Shown here in pieces: positions 9,099-17,032 of a stretch of DNA of 64,000 bases. Position 1 is the stretch's first letter, and every line of letters starts with the position of its first letter. Origin of the DNA: DATHZQ01 sp963823505 (GTDB taxonomy: Bacteria; Actinomycetota; Acidimicrobiia; Spongiisociales; UBA5794); NCBI GenBank assembly GCA_963823505.1, contig CAWGLY010000005.1, positions 868,001 through 932,000 on the forward strand, read 5' to 3'. A model generated the notes under the pieces. That model had not been told where the DNA came from and searched no databases. It saw only the letters and a program-made list of their open reading frames with translations. The position numbers and the translations under genes are program-made.

Positions 9099-9982
9099 CA
9101 GCCGTCCAGGGGCGTGAGCCAGCCCGCCCGCTTTCGGAATCGGATGCGGTCCGTGTACCCCGCCGCCTTGGCCGCCTCGATGAGACGATCCCGATCCCGA
9201 GCGACGTCTTCGGGGCCGTGTGCGTCGCTTGCCAGCGTGATCGGGACATCGGCTTCGGCGAACATCTCCAGGAGCTCAGGCGCCGGGTAGATCTCCCCGG
9301 CCTTCTGATGCAGACCGGCGCTCGACAACTCGACCGCAACTCCAGAACGCTCCGCAGCCCGGACCAGCCGGTGGTACAACTCTCGTGGCGAGGCGTCCGG
9401 CCGATGCCCTTGCTTCTTCACGACATCGCAATGGGCGAGCACATCGACGGTGCCGGAGGCGGCGAGTTCCGTCTCCAGCGCAAAGTAGTCGGCGTACGCC
9501 TGATCGATGCCGCGACGATCGAACTCGTGGGCCGAACCATGGTGATCGATGGCCCACGCTCCGACCCAATGCACGGAGCCGATGAGGTAATCCCACGGGT
9601 ACGGCTCGAGCAGGTCCAGCACGTCCTCGATCGTCTCGGGGAAGAAGTCAACCTCGAGGCCGAGCAAGACCGGGAGCCCCGCATCCCGCGCATCCAGCAC
9701 CGCATCGACGTAGCGGTTGAGCGAGAGCGTGAGGTCCTCCATGAAGAACGCCTCGGTCTGTGCCGCCAGGTCCGGCCTGGGGGCGTTGTCCCAAAAACGT
9801 CCGAGCACGGGCGCAGCCTCGACACATCGGTACAGGTGCTCGGTGAAACCGATTTCGTCGGCCCCTCTGGCAGCGGCCGTCTCGAAGTACGCCTCGACGT
9901 ACCCATCTGGATACTCGCCCGGCGGGGGGCCCTCACCGCCATACGGTCCGTGAGGGTGCAAGTGGACGTGGTAGTCACCCAT
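9098..9982 (-). CDS. PHP-domain phosphoesterase, histidinol-phosphatase type
   Basis: 294-residue PHP metallo-phosphoesterase resembling HisJ/HisK histidinol phosphatases. Metal ligands are visible in order: DYHVHLH (N-terminus), GFTEHLYRC, GLEVDFFP, GSVHWVG, VLAHCDVVKK and LASDAHGPEDVA. Histidine synthesis is the likely pathway, but no his gene is near, so a different sugar- or nucleotide-phosphate substrate is possible. It lies 23 bases after a small unknown gene and is coupled to the flavin reductase. Confidence 0.85.
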   Translation of the reverse strand: MGDYHVHLHPHGPYGGEGPPPGEYPDGYVEAYFETAAARGADEIGFTEHLYRCVEAAPVLGRFWDNAPRPDLAAQTEAFFMEDLTLSLNRYVDAVLDARDAGLPVLLGLEVDFFPETIEDVLDLLEPYPWDYLIGSVHWVGAWAIDHHGSAHEFDRRGIDQAYADYFALETELAASGTVDVLAHCDVVKKQGHRPDASPRELYHRLVRAAERSGVAVELSSAGLHQKAGEIYPAPELLEMFAEADVPITLASDAHGPEDVARDRDRLIEAAKAAGYTDRIRFRKRAGWLTPLDG

Positions 9983-10005
9983 TCAGGTCAAGCGTACTGA
10001 CTCCG

Positions 10006-10278
10006 TCAGCTGCTCAGCGAGTCCACCAGAGATTGGAGCGGACCCGGCGGAAGCGCCGCCCTCACGGATGCCCATGCATCCCGGTGCAGAGGCGTCCCCG
10101 CTTTGCCGTCTGCCACCGCTCGACGCACCGCATCTTCGAGGTCGGAATAGAGCCCGATCTGGTCGAGCCGGGCCGCCGTGGCCGCACTCTGCGTCGCTCG
10201 TGTCGCATCGCCGGCCGCCAGGAACCTCACTGCGGTCTCCGCGGCCGTGAGCGCACGCCGCTGCCTCGGACCGTCCAT
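10006..10278 (-). CDS. Small alanine-rich protein of unknown function
   Basis: 90-residue soluble protein, mostly predicted helix, with no recognised family. Support for it being real: it is the first gene of the minus-strand run, ends 23 bases before the PHP gene, and its ATG is preceded at exactly six bases by TACGCT (10285-10290), the promoter layout seen at many genes in this window. Function is not inferable from sequence; a small regulatory or structural role is possible. Confidence 0.6.
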   Translation of the reverse strand: MDGPRQRRALTAAETAVRFLAAGDATRATQSAATAARLDQIGLYSDLEDAVRRAVADGKAGTPLHRDAWASVRAALPPGPLQSLVDSLSS

Positions 10279-10284
10279 CGTTGG

Positions 10285-10290
10285 AGCGTA
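10285..10290 (-). promoter_or_regulatory. -10 box TACGCT, leaderless start of the small protein gene
   Basis: TACGCT then six bases then the ATG at 10278. The transcript would begin at or very near the start codon. It is back to back with the box at 10348. Confidence 0.55.
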
Positions 10291-10347
10291 CCCACTGGAC
10301 GCTCACGGGTGGGCAGGTGTGGAAATGCGTCGGATCGAGCAATCGGG

Positions 10348-10353
10348 CATAAT
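10348..10353 (+). promoter_or_regulatory. -10 box CATAAT, leaderless start of the methyltransferase
   Basis: CATAAT, six bases (CCGGCG), then ATG at 10360. There is no ribosome site between box and start, consistent with a leaderless message. Confidence 0.55.
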
Positions 10354-10359
10354 CCGGCG

Positions 10360-11076
10360 ATGCACACCATCACATGGAAGGGCCGGCTCGGGCCCATGGA
10401 ACTGGCCACTTCCGACAACACCTTCCAACCGTCGACGATCTCGACACTCGTTGCCAAGGTGCTCGAGGTGAAAGAGGGTGACGTCGTCATCGATGTCGGG
10501 TGCGGGACCGGGATTCTCGGCATCATCGCCGCCAAGCTCGGTGCAGCCAAGGTGTACGGAATCGATGCGAGCCCTGATGTCGTCGAGGTTGCCGGGGCGA
10601 ATGCCAGGGCACACGGCGTTGCGGACCGCATGGAGTTCTTCCAGGGCGACCTTTTTTCTCCGTTGCCCGAGGACTTGAGGGCCGACATCATCATCGGCGA
10701 CGTCTCCGGCATTCCTGATGCTCTCGCCGCAGAGAGCGGCTGGTTCCCTTCGAAGACCGGCGGTGGTCCCAGGGGTTCCGAGCTGCCGGTGCGGATGTTG
10801 CGGGAAGCGCAACGCTGGCTCAAGGAGAATGGGCGGCTGTTCCTGCCAACCGGCACGCTCCAGGACGAAAACGCCATCCTCGAAGCGGCGCGATCGGTTT
10901 TTGGCAGCTTGAAGAAGCTGATCGACAAGATGATTCCCCTCGCCGGGCCTCTGGCGGAGAGCGGCAGCATCCGTGAGCTGGTCGACCGCGGGATCGTCAA
11001 GCTGACGCCGAAGGGCTCCCGGTTCGTCTGGGAAGCACGAGTGTGGGAGTGCGCAACCCCTCCGGACGGTCAGTAA
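10360..11076 (+). CDS. Class I SAM-dependent methyltransferase
   Basis: 238-residue Rossmann methyltransferase with the SAM motif VIDVGCGTGILGIIAA and the following acidic residue in YGIDASPDVVE. The arrangement, including GDLFSPLPEDLRADIIIGDVSG in place of the usual N/DPP(Y/F), resembles PrmA/RNA-type small methyltransferases, but no catalytic signature fixes the substrate. The ATG at 10360 is chosen because CATAAT lies six bases upstream; an in-frame extension back to 10033 would overlap the divergent small gene. It ends at a bidirectional terminator. Confidence 0.85.
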   Translation: MHTITWKGRLGPMELATSDNTFQPSTISTLVAKVLEVKEGDVVIDVGCGTGILGIIAAKLGAAKVYGIDASPDVVEVAGANARAHGVADRMEFFQGDLFSPLPEDLRADIIIGDVSGIPDALAAESGWFPSKTGGGPRGSELPVRMLREAQRWLKENGRLFLPTGTLQDENAILEAARSVFGSLKKLIDKMIPLAGPLAESGSIRELVDRGIVKLTPKGSRFVWEARVWECATPPDGQ

Positions 11077-11094
11077 CCCGAACGGCGGGGAACG

Positions 11095-11112
11095 GGGAAC
11101 CCGAAGGTTCCC
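11095..11112. terminator. Hairpin between convergent genes
   Basis: Perfect seven-base arms GGGAACC / GGTTCCC around a CGAA tetraloop, directly between the methyltransferase stop and the DUF3054 stop. It would serve both directions. There is no long T-run. Confidence 0.65.
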
Positions 11113-11487
11113 TCAGTCCTTGCCGGCGGTGACTGCGCCGGGGGTGTGCCGGTACCGGCTCGCTACGACTCGCCAGCCGAGGATCCCCAAGCCGAGAAAC
11201 GCGGTTGCGACGAGGATGAAGGTTGCGGCAATCCCATCGTCGAACACCAGCCGGCGAAGCGCCATGCCCACGATGACGGTGGCGGCGAGGACGCCGGCAC
11301 CCGTCACCATCGCCACCGGCCTGCGCCAGGCACGCATGACACCCCATCCGACACCAACCCCGATCAGAAACGGGACAGCCACCTCGACGAGATCGGCGGC
11401 CGACTGATCGAGTTCGTGCGAGTCGCGGCCGATGGCCACGAAGATCACCACGACGAGCACATCGAGCCCCAACAGCCATTGCTTCAT
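11113..11487 (-). CDS. DUF3054 family membrane protein
   Basis: 124-residue protein with four predicted membrane helices, matching the actinobacterial/haloarchaeal DUF3054 pattern: LDVLVVVIFVAIGRDSHE at the N-terminus, a conserved VPFLIGVGVGWGVM segment, GMALRRLVFDDGIAATFILVA and a final GILGWR. Function is unknown for the family. The ATG at 11487 is preceded at six bases by TAGCAT (11494-11499). The upstream sequence is the 103-bp repeat array, whose first copy supplies the rest of this promoter. Confidence 0.88.
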   Translation of the reverse strand: MKQWLLGLDVLVVVIFVAIGRDSHELDQSAADLVEVAVPFLIGVGVGWGVMRAWRRPVAMVTGAGVLAATVIVGMALRRLVFDDGIAATFILVATAFLGLGILGWRVVASRYRHTPGAVTAGKD

Positions 11488-11493
11488 AGCGGG

Positions 11494-11499
11494 ATGCTA
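11494..11499 (-). promoter_or_regulatory. -10 box TAGCAT, leaderless start of DUF3054
   Basis: TAGCAT, six bases, ATG at 11487. A CTGACG element 16 bases upstream, inside the first repeat copy, could act as -35. Confidence 0.55.
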
Positions 11500-11503
11500 G
11501 GAC

Positions 11504-11802
11504 ACTGCGGATCAACGTCAGTTCGAGCTCGTGACCGAAGTCCTGACCAGGCACCGTGGCGGACCCGCGAGCCCTCACGACGAATTGATCAGCAGTCTCC
11601 CAGGCCACTGCGGATCAACGTCAGTTCGAGCTCGTGACCGAGGTCGTGACCAGGCACCGTGGCGGACCCGCGAGCCCTCACGACGAATTGATCAGCAGTC
11701 TCCCAGGCCACTGCGGATCAACGTCAGTTCGAGCTCGTGACCGAAGTCCTGACCAGGCACCGTGGCGGACCCGCGAGCCCTCACGACGATGTGATCAGCA
11801 GT
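11504..11802. repeat. Three tandem 103-bp repeats, each with inverted ends
   Basis: Copies at 11504-11596, 11607-11699 and 11710-11802 are almost identical (period 103). Each 93-bp unit opens with ACTGCGGATCAA and closes with TTGATCAGCAGT, which are inverted repeats with one mismatch; the third copy ends GTGATCAGCAGT. Units are joined by a short spacer CTCCCAGGCC. The array fills the gap between DUF3054 and the TauE gene. Short frames that run through it are created by the repetition and are not genes. It looks like a small non-coding inverted-repeat element multiplied in tandem. Confidence 0.85.
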
Positions 11803-11870
11803 CTCCTAATGGCCCGGCCCACACCGCCTGAATCGTGCCGGACCGCACACCAGCAGTCGCCGAGGTCCGG

Positions 11871-12608
11871 TCACAACAAGAGCATCCGCACCGCGGCCAC
11901 AACGGCGGCGATCACCAGTACCCATCGCACCCATCCGGCGCCCTTCTTCAGAGCAAGGTGGGCAGCGATCCAGGCACCACTCACCTGACCGACTGCCAGC
12001 ACCGCCCCAACCGCCACGTCCACCTGTGACGCACTGGCGAAAAAGAACAGCGCCACCGGGGTGTAGGCGGCGATCAGCAGCACTTTGGCGCCGTTCGCCT
12101 TGACCAGATCGAGCCCCGACCCCAGCACCAGCCCGGCAAGGAGCAGGAATCCGACACCCGCCTGCACAAAACCCCCGTAGAACCCGATCGCCAGGAACAC
12201 CACATGGCGCAGCGGCAAAGGCAGCACGGCCTCGCGTCCCTCGACCCACCGCGACGGCTTCACCAAGACGGAGGCTGCAACGAAGATGAGCACAAAGGCG
12301 AACACCCGTCGGGTCGCTCCGGGCGACAGCAGCGTTGCGGTGTAGGCACCGAACCCGGCACCGATCATTGCGGCGGGAAGCAGCGGGACGACGACCGACC
12401 ATGGCACTGCTTTTCCCTTGGCGAAACGTCCCAAGGCCGCGAGGTTGGCGAGCTGGATGGCGATCCGGTTGGTGCCGTTGGCTGCGTTGGGCCCGATCAG
12501 CTCGGTGAGAATCGGCAGCGTGATGGCCGAGCCTCCCCCCGCCAGCGTGTTGATGAAGCCGGAAGCGAGACCGCCCAAGACGACGACAACGGCCTCGAAC
12601 AATGTCAT
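11871..12608 (-). CDS. TauE/SafE-family sulfite/anion exporter
   Basis: 245-residue membrane protein with about eight helices and the family's N-terminal GGLASGFINTLAGGGSAITLP, a repeat-related region GFYGGFVQAGVGFLL in the second half, and charged loops. Members move sulfite, sulfoacetate or other organosulfur anions; the substrate here cannot be assigned. The ATG at 12608 has GAGGAA six bases upstream, which is preferred over a GTG at 12623. Confidence 0.9.
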   Translation of the reverse strand: MTLFEAVVVVLGGLASGFINTLAGGGSAITLPILTELIGPNAANGTNRIAIQLANLAALGRFAKGKAVPWSVVVPLLPAAMIGAGFGAYTATLLSPGATRRVFAFVLIFVAASVLVKPSRWVEGREAVLPLPLRHVVFLAIGFYGGFVQAGVGFLLLAGLVLGSGLDLVKANGAKVLLIAAYTPVALFFFASASQVDVAVGAVLAVGQVSGAWIAAHLALKKGAGWVRWVLVIAAVVAAVRMLLL

Positions 12609-12746
12609 CGTCGTTCCTCGCACGCCGCGACGTCCGAACCCTGAACCGCCGTTCCGGTTGCCCCCCCGGCTCCGGAGGGGTGGAGCGCCCAGATCTGCTC
12701 GAGCAGTTGCGAGACGTGCGGCATCCGGCGGGAGGCTAACCGACGT

Positions 12747-14576
12747 TCAAACCCCCGGGAAAGGACCGGCGATCACCTCTCCGCGTTCTTCGAACGGCAC
12801 CGCAGGACGCCAGCCGCGCACCGAGTTCAGGAAGGCGATCTGTTGCGCACCGGCGAGCTCCGACCGGTGGATCGTCCGTTCCCGCAAGACGCCTTGGGCA
12901 ACCAGTGCGTTGCGAAACACCCCGCCAAGCAACCCGGCGCCGATGGGCGGCGTCCACCATGTGCCGTCCAACTGAATGGCGAGGTTGCCGATCGTGAACT
13001 CTGTCGCTTCGCCCCGCGCGTTGTGGAGGAGGACGTCGTCTGCCTGGGTGTGGCGCTTGAGGCGTTCGTCGTACGCGGCGCGGTGCGTGGTCTTGTGGAA
13101 CAGGAACACGTTCTGCGCGCTGACCGGTTCCTCGTCGATGGCGAACCGGATCGGGTCTACAGATGCGTCGAACTCGAGCGCCATGGCGACGGGAAGGGCG
13201 ACCCCGGTCACGTCGACTTCGCCGTCACGCCGCAGCACCAGCCGTACCCTGAGCGTCTCCTCCGCACCGTTCACCTCCTCGTCGAGCGCCCGATCAAGCC
13301 GGACGCGGTCGAAAGCGAAACCGAAGTACTCCGCCGAATCGGCGAGACGGACCAGGTGCTCGTCGCGCAGGAAGTAGCCGCCTCCTCGATCCCATCGCAG
13401 CGTCTCGACGAGCGAGAACTCGGGCCGGCGCTCCACGAGGAGCTGGGCCTTCACCCTGGCCTCCTCGTATTCGGCGGCCGACACCGAGTCCCAGGTGATC
13501 CCGCCGCCGACACCGTATTCCGCAGTGCCCTCTCTGGTGTCGATGGTCACGGTCCGGATCGCAACGTTGAACGCCGCATCGGCAGGGCGGCCCGCGCTGC
13601 GGGGCGCCAGGTAGCCGATCGCGCCGCAGTACACCCCGCGCGGCGACGGCTCGAGATCGGCGATGATCTCGGTCGTCCGCGTCTTGGGTGCCCCGGTGAC
13701 AGAGCCGGAAGGGAACAGCGCCACGAAGATGTCTTCGAGCGTCACCTCACGGCGCAGCTCGGCGGAGATGCGTGAAGTGAGCTGCCACAGGGTCTCGTAG
13801 CGTTCCAAGGCAAACAACTCATCGACACGGACCGTGCCGAACTTGGCGACGCGACCCAGGTCGTTGCGCAACAGGTCGACGATCATCAGGTTTTCGGCCC
13901 GATCCTTGATCGATCGGGTCAGTTGCTGGGCAAGAGCTTCGTCTTCCGCGGGCCACCGTCCCCGGGCAATCGTGCCCTTCATCGGGCGCACCTGGATGCG
14001 ATTGCCGGCCCTCGCATAGAACAGCTCGGGGGATGCGCTCACGATGTGGTGCCGTCCGGTGTCGAGGTAGGCGCCGTAGGGGCCGCGCTGGGCCACAACG
14101 AGGTCCCGATACAGCTCGTAGGGGTCTCCCGAGAAGGCCGCCAGCAACCGGAAGGTGAAGTTCACCTGATAGGTGTCTCCGTCTTCGATGTGGCGGCGGA
14201 TCGCGGCGATCGCATCTGCGTGGGCGTGCTGGTCGACAGCGGTCCGCCAACCCGAGATGTGATAGGGCGCGGGCCGCAGCACCCGCGGCGTGACCGGAGA
14301 TGCGGGGATCCGTTGCCGGAAGATCCCGAACCACAGGCAAGGCAGATCCTCGTCCTCGTTGCGCGGCCGTGTCGCCAGCGCGGCATCCAGGCCAGGACCC
14401 GCCTCGTAGGCGACGTACCCTGCCGCCCATCGTCCGTGCCGGGTGGCTTGGTCGACGGCACGGAGCGCCGAACGCACTTGTCCGGGGTCGTCCGCGGTGA
14501 TCACAGCTTCGAGCCCATCGAGCTCAAAGGCGTGCTCACCGCCTGGTGTCAGATCATCGAAACGGGCGAATGCCAT
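12747..14576 (-). CDS. pabB: Fused aminodeoxychorismate synthase component I and 4-amino-4-deoxychorismate lyase
   Basis: 609-residue PabB-PabC fusion for p-aminobenzoate (folate) synthesis. Residues 1 to about 385 are the chorismate-binding domain, with RPMKGTIARG (Lys of the PIKGT-type site), LFPSGSVTGAPK and YCGAIGYLAP. From about 395 the class IV PLP aminotransferase/lyase domain follows, with LRWDRGGGYFLRDEHL, FLFHKTTHRAAYDE and NARGEATEFTIGN. The glutamine amidotransferase PabA is not in the window. No ribosome site is strong; TAGGGT lies 11 bases before the ATG. It is separated from ftsK by 94 bases. Confidence 0.95.
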   Translation of the reverse strand: MAFARFDDLTPGGEHAFELDGLEAVITADDPGQVRSALRAVDQATRHGRWAAGYVAYEAGPGLDAALATRPRNEDEDLPCLWFGIFRQRIPASPVTPRVLRPAPYHISGWRTAVDQHAHADAIAAIRRHIEDGDTYQVNFTFRLLAAFSGDPYELYRDLVVAQRGPYGAYLDTGRHHIVSASPELFYARAGNRIQVRPMKGTIARGRWPAEDEALAQQLTRSIKDRAENLMIVDLLRNDLGRVAKFGTVRVDELFALERYETLWQLTSRISAELRREVTLEDIFVALFPSGSVTGAPKTRTTEIIADLEPSPRGVYCGAIGYLAPRSAGRPADAAFNVAIRTVTIDTREGTAEYGVGGGITWDSVSAAEYEEARVKAQLLVERRPEFSLVETLRWDRGGGYFLRDEHLVRLADSAEYFGFAFDRVRLDRALDEEVNGAEETLRVRLVLRRDGEVDVTGVALPVAMALEFDASVDPIRFAIDEEPVSAQNVFLFHKTTHRAAYDERLKRHTQADDVLLHNARGEATEFTIGNLAIQLDGTWWTPPIGAGLLGGVFRNALVAQGVLRERTIHRSELAGAQQIAFLNSVRGWRPAVPFEERGEVIAGPFPGV

Positions 14577-14670
14577 CTCGCCTTCGAACCCTACCGATCG
14601 GGGCCGCCTGGTGGTCGCGATCGTACCTGCCCACCAGGTTGAACGGCGCCGACTGCGATGGATCGAGGCT

Positions 14671-16914
14671 TCAGTCGGAGGACAGCACCGAGTCGAGTTC
14701 CTCTTCTGACAGCAGGACCGCTCTGGCCTTCGATCCCTCGGACGGGCCGACGATGCCTTTGCGCTCCAGGATGTCCATCACCCTGCCGGCCCGGGCGAAC
14801 CCGATGCGGAGCTTGCGCTGGAGCATCGACGTCGATCCGAGCTGCGAGCGGACGATCAATTCGATCGCCTGCGTGACGATGTCAGGGTCTTCGCCTTCGA
14901 ACTCCTCCTCTGAGGCCGCGGCCTGCTTGGCCGGCTCGAAGACTTCCTTGTCGCGGTACTTCGCCTCGCGCTGCGCCTTGACCCAGTCGACAACCGCATG
15001 CACCTCGGCCTCGGACACAAATGCGCCCTGGATGCGCTCCGGCTTCGGATCGCGAGCCGTGACCACGAGCATGTCGCCGAGACCAACGAGCTTCTCGGCG
15101 CCGGCGCTGTCGATGATCACCCGCGAATCAGTCTGTGACGCCACGGAGAACGCGAGGCGGGATGGCACGTTGGCCTTGATGACGCCGGTGATGACGTTGA
15201 CCGAGGGACGCTGGGTAGCGAGCACCAAGTGGATCCCGACGGCTCTGGCCATCTGCGCAATCCGCACGACGGAGTCCTCCACCGTCCGCCCGGCGACCAT
15301 CATGAGGTCGTTGAGCTCGTCGACGATGATGACGATGTACGGGAACCGGTCGAAGCCCTCTTCGTCGATACCACCTGCGTCCCACTTCTCGCGATAGCTG
15401 GAGATGTCGCGCACGCCTGCATCGGCGAGCAACTGGTAGCGGCGGTCCATCTCCTGCACTGCCCATTGCAGGGCATCCGCCGCCTTCTTGGGGTTGGTGA
15501 TGACCCGAGTCAGCAGGTGTGGCACTGCGTTGTACTGGCCAAGCTCAACCCGCTTGGGGTCGACGAGAATCAAGCGCACCTCATCGGGCTTGGCGCGCAT
15601 CATGATCGAGGTGACCAGCGCGTTGATACATGAGGACTTCCCCGCTCCGGTGGCGCCGGCGATGATGACGTGGGGCAGTTCGTCGAGCTTCAGCAGCCGG
15701 TTCTTGCCGCTGATGTCCTTGCCGAGGGCGACCTTCATCGGATCGCGGTCGGCCTGGGCCTCGGCGGATCCGAGAACGTCGCCGAGGGTCACGAGCGACC
15801 GGTGCCGGTTGGGGACCTCGATGCCGATCGCGCTCTTGCCCGGGATGGGGGCAAGAATCCGCACGTCCGCCGAGGCCATGGCGTACGCGATGTCGTGCGC
15901 CATGCCGGTGACCCGGGACACCTTCACTCCTGGTGCGAGCTCGATTTCGAACCGGGTCACTGTTGGGCCGGGCACGATCCGAACGAGGCGAGCGTCCACA
16001 CCGTGTTGGTGGAGGGTCTCCTCCAGCTCTGCCCCGGCCTGCTCCAAGGCCCTCCGGTTCTGGCTGGACGCCTCGCTGAGCTTCAGGAGGTTGACGGGAG
16101 GAAGCGCGTACCCATCGCCGGCAGACGGCGGGGGCGGCTTGGGTCGCGGCGGCTGTTTCGGCTTGGACTTCTTCGGGGCACGCTTCTCGCTGTCCGTGGA
16201 CGCGATGCGCGGTCCCTTCTGCGCCTTGGGCTTGGTGGACGAGGGGGCTGGAACCGTCGAGGCGACGACGGTCTCACCCTGACGACGAAACGGTGCACTC
16301 AGCCAGCGCAAGCCGTCCATCAACGTGTGGCCGACGTCCCTTATGGTCGCTTTGGTCACTACCAGCACACCCACGCTGACGACGGCGAAGAGCACGAGAA
16401 ACGCACCCCAGAACCCGATGAGGCGGCGGAGCGGAAACGCCAGCAGCGACCCTCCTGCGCCGCCCCGCTCGATGACCCGATCCATCGACTGGGAGAGCGA
16501 GAGGGTACCGGTCATGAGGTGGAAGAGGGCCAGCGAACCGATGAAGATCGTGATGAGACCCAGGGTCAGGCGCCCGTAGTCTGCCCGTGGCATCGTGCCA
16601 ACCATCGCCACGCCGACGACGCCGAGCAGCAGCGGAACGAACCACACCCATGTGCCGAAGAGGAACCGCAGGCCGGTGGTCCCGTAGCCGCCCAAGGGAC
16701 CGGCAAGTCCAAACAGCGACAGCACGAGAAGAATGGCCAGCACGAGGAGCCCGATGCCCCAGACGTCGTCCGTCTGGCGCCCGAGACGCTCCCTGATCCG
16801 TTCCTTCATCGCTTTCAGCGCTGCGATGACACCTCGGCGCGGCTGCTTGCTCGGCCGCTTCTTCGTTGCCCTACTCCGCCCCTTCGCCCCACGGGTTTTG
16901 GTCCGTGTAGCCAT
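14671..16914 (-). CDS. ftsK: DNA translocase FtsK
   Basis: 747-residue septal DNA pump. Basic N-terminus, four membrane helices between about residues 50 and 190, a Pro/Lys-rich linker (RPKPPPPS), the alpha/beta RecA-like motor with Walker A GATGAGKSS near residue 418 and Walker B VIIVDELNDLMM, and a C-terminal winged-helix gamma domain that reads KOPS-type sites (SMLQRKLRIGFARAGR). Shorter than E. coli FtsK because the linker is short, like SpoIIIE. The ATG at 16914 has TAGGGT nine bases upstream. The gene follows a hairpin that ends the lipoprotein transcript. Confidence 0.96.
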   Translation of the reverse strand: MATRTKTRGAKGRSRATKKRPSKQPRRGVIAALKAMKERIRERLGRQTDDVWGIGLLVLAILLVLSLFGLAGPLGGYGTTGLRFLFGTWVWFVPLLLGVVGVAMVGTMPRADYGRLTLGLITIFIGSLALFHLMTGTLSLSQSMDRVIERGGAGGSLLAFPLRRLIGFWGAFLVLFAVVSVGVLVVTKATIRDVGHTLMDGLRWLSAPFRRQGETVVASTVPAPSSTKPKAQKGPRIASTDSEKRAPKKSKPKQPPRPKPPPPSAGDGYALPPVNLLKLSEASSQNRRALEQAGAELEETLHQHGVDARLVRIVPGPTVTRFEIELAPGVKVSRVTGMAHDIAYAMASADVRILAPIPGKSAIGIEVPNRHRSLVTLGDVLGSAEAQADRDPMKVALGKDISGKNRLLKLDELPHVIIAGATGAGKSSCINALVTSIMMRAKPDEVRLILVDPKRVELGQYNAVPHLLTRVITNPKKAADALQWAVQEMDRRYQLLADAGVRDISSYREKWDAGGIDEEGFDRFPYIVIIVDELNDLMMVAGRTVEDSVVRIAQMARAVGIHLVLATQRPSVNVITGVIKANVPSRLAFSVASQTDSRVIIDSAGAEKLVGLGDMLVVTARDPKPERIQGAFVSEAEVHAVVDWVKAQREAKYRDKEVFEPAKQAAASEEEFEGEDPDIVTQAIELIVRSQLGSTSMLQRKLRIGFARAGRVMDILERKGIVGPSEGSKARAVLLSEEELDSVLSSD

Positions 16915-16976
16915 GGGACCTCAACCCTACACCGCCCCGCGCGCGGCGCAAACGACCCGCACCGGCGCTCGACGCG

Positions 16977-17009
16977 GGACCGTCCCCTCGCCGGGCGAGG
17001 GGACGGTCC
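16977..17009 (-). terminator. Strong hairpin after the beta-propeller lipoprotein gene
   Basis: Perfect 16-base arms, GGACCGTCCCCTCGCC and its complement, around a single G, 23 bases past the lipoprotein stop. There is no U-run, as is common in actinobacterial terminators. It lies upstream of ftsK. Confidence 0.75.
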
Positions 17010-17032
17010 GGTTCAGGTCAGCGATGCCTCGT

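Noticed and set aside
11531..11988. Overlapping short frames through the 103-bp repeat
   Set aside because: They repeat the same peptide because of the tandem DNA repeat and have no ribosome sites.
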